A DNA stretch of 12,876 nt from Butyricicoccus pullicaecorum (GTDB lineage: Bacteria > Bacillota > Clostridia > Oscillospirales > Butyricicoccaceae): positions 1-12,876 of the forward strand of contig JAGZIW010000023.1 in assembly GCA_018366035.1 (NCBI GenBank), written 5' to 3'. Below the pieces are notes generated by a model that saw only the letters and a list, made by a program, of their open reading frames with translations, was not told the DNA's origin and made no database searches. Below are positions 12,856 to 12,876 of this stretch, piece by piece. The position numbers were made by a program, and so were the translations under genes. Position 1 is the first letter of the stretch. Each line of letters opens with the position of its first letter.

Positions 12856-12876
12856 GAATCCCTTCCCTCCCTCTCC

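Noticed and set aside
1..12876. CRISPR array, tRNA or rRNA genes, insertion sequences
   Set aside because: No regularly spaced repeats, no cloverleaf with TTCGA/GTTC signatures, no transposase-like frame were seen.

Overview
The window looks like the chromosome of a Bacillota/Clostridia species. The base composition is mixed, near 50% GC in the housekeeping genes. Shine-Dalgarno sites are strong (AGGAGG), promoters are sigma-A-like, and the gene set includes RqcH, TrmK, a clostridial DUF1858 redox protein, an S-layer-homology protein and a glmS ribozyme. A gut Oscillospirales-type organism (Butyricicoccus/Agathobaculum-like) is a guess from gene style only.

Layout, left to right. Positions 1-192 are the intergenic DNA downstream of guaA, with inverted and direct repeats that could be an integration site. 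guaA (minus) and a secreted Ig-like/SLH protein (plus) diverge from a 257-bp region with promoters and two inverted repeats. The SLH gene converges on a minus-strand operon trmK - nif3-like - rqcH. Upstream of that is a monocistronic DUF1858 gene with a good promoter (TTGATA-17-TATAAT) and a clear terminator. Positions 6.7-7.75 kb hold an AT-rich pair of unrecognised small genes. A zinc-ribbon protein follows, then a 732-bp non-coding stretch, then the operon ruvC-ruvA-ruvB-glmM (minus) with its promoter near 12.6 kb. The right edge is a 412-bp intergenic region rich in hairpins.

The most interesting part is 8.2-8.9 kb. A full-length glmS ribozyme lies on the same strand as glmM, with its predicted cleavage site only 7 nt after the glmM stop codon. 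The gene it normally controls, glmS, is not in the window. Downstream of the ribozyme is a textbook sigma-A promoter (TTGACA-17-TATAAT). Its spacer carries a perfect 7-1-7 palindrome like a Fur/PerR-family operator. The promoter drives a structured RNA leader or small RNA that contains a sequence nearly identical to the anti-Shine-Dalgarno end of 16S rRNA. The zinc-ribbon gene lies about 300 nt further on.

How the genes fit together: RuvABC resolve Holliday junctions. GlmM converts GlcN6P, the ribozyme's ligand, to GlcN1P for cell-wall synthesis. RqcH, TrmK and possibly the neighbouring genes concern translation quality and tRNA modification. GuaA makes GMP.
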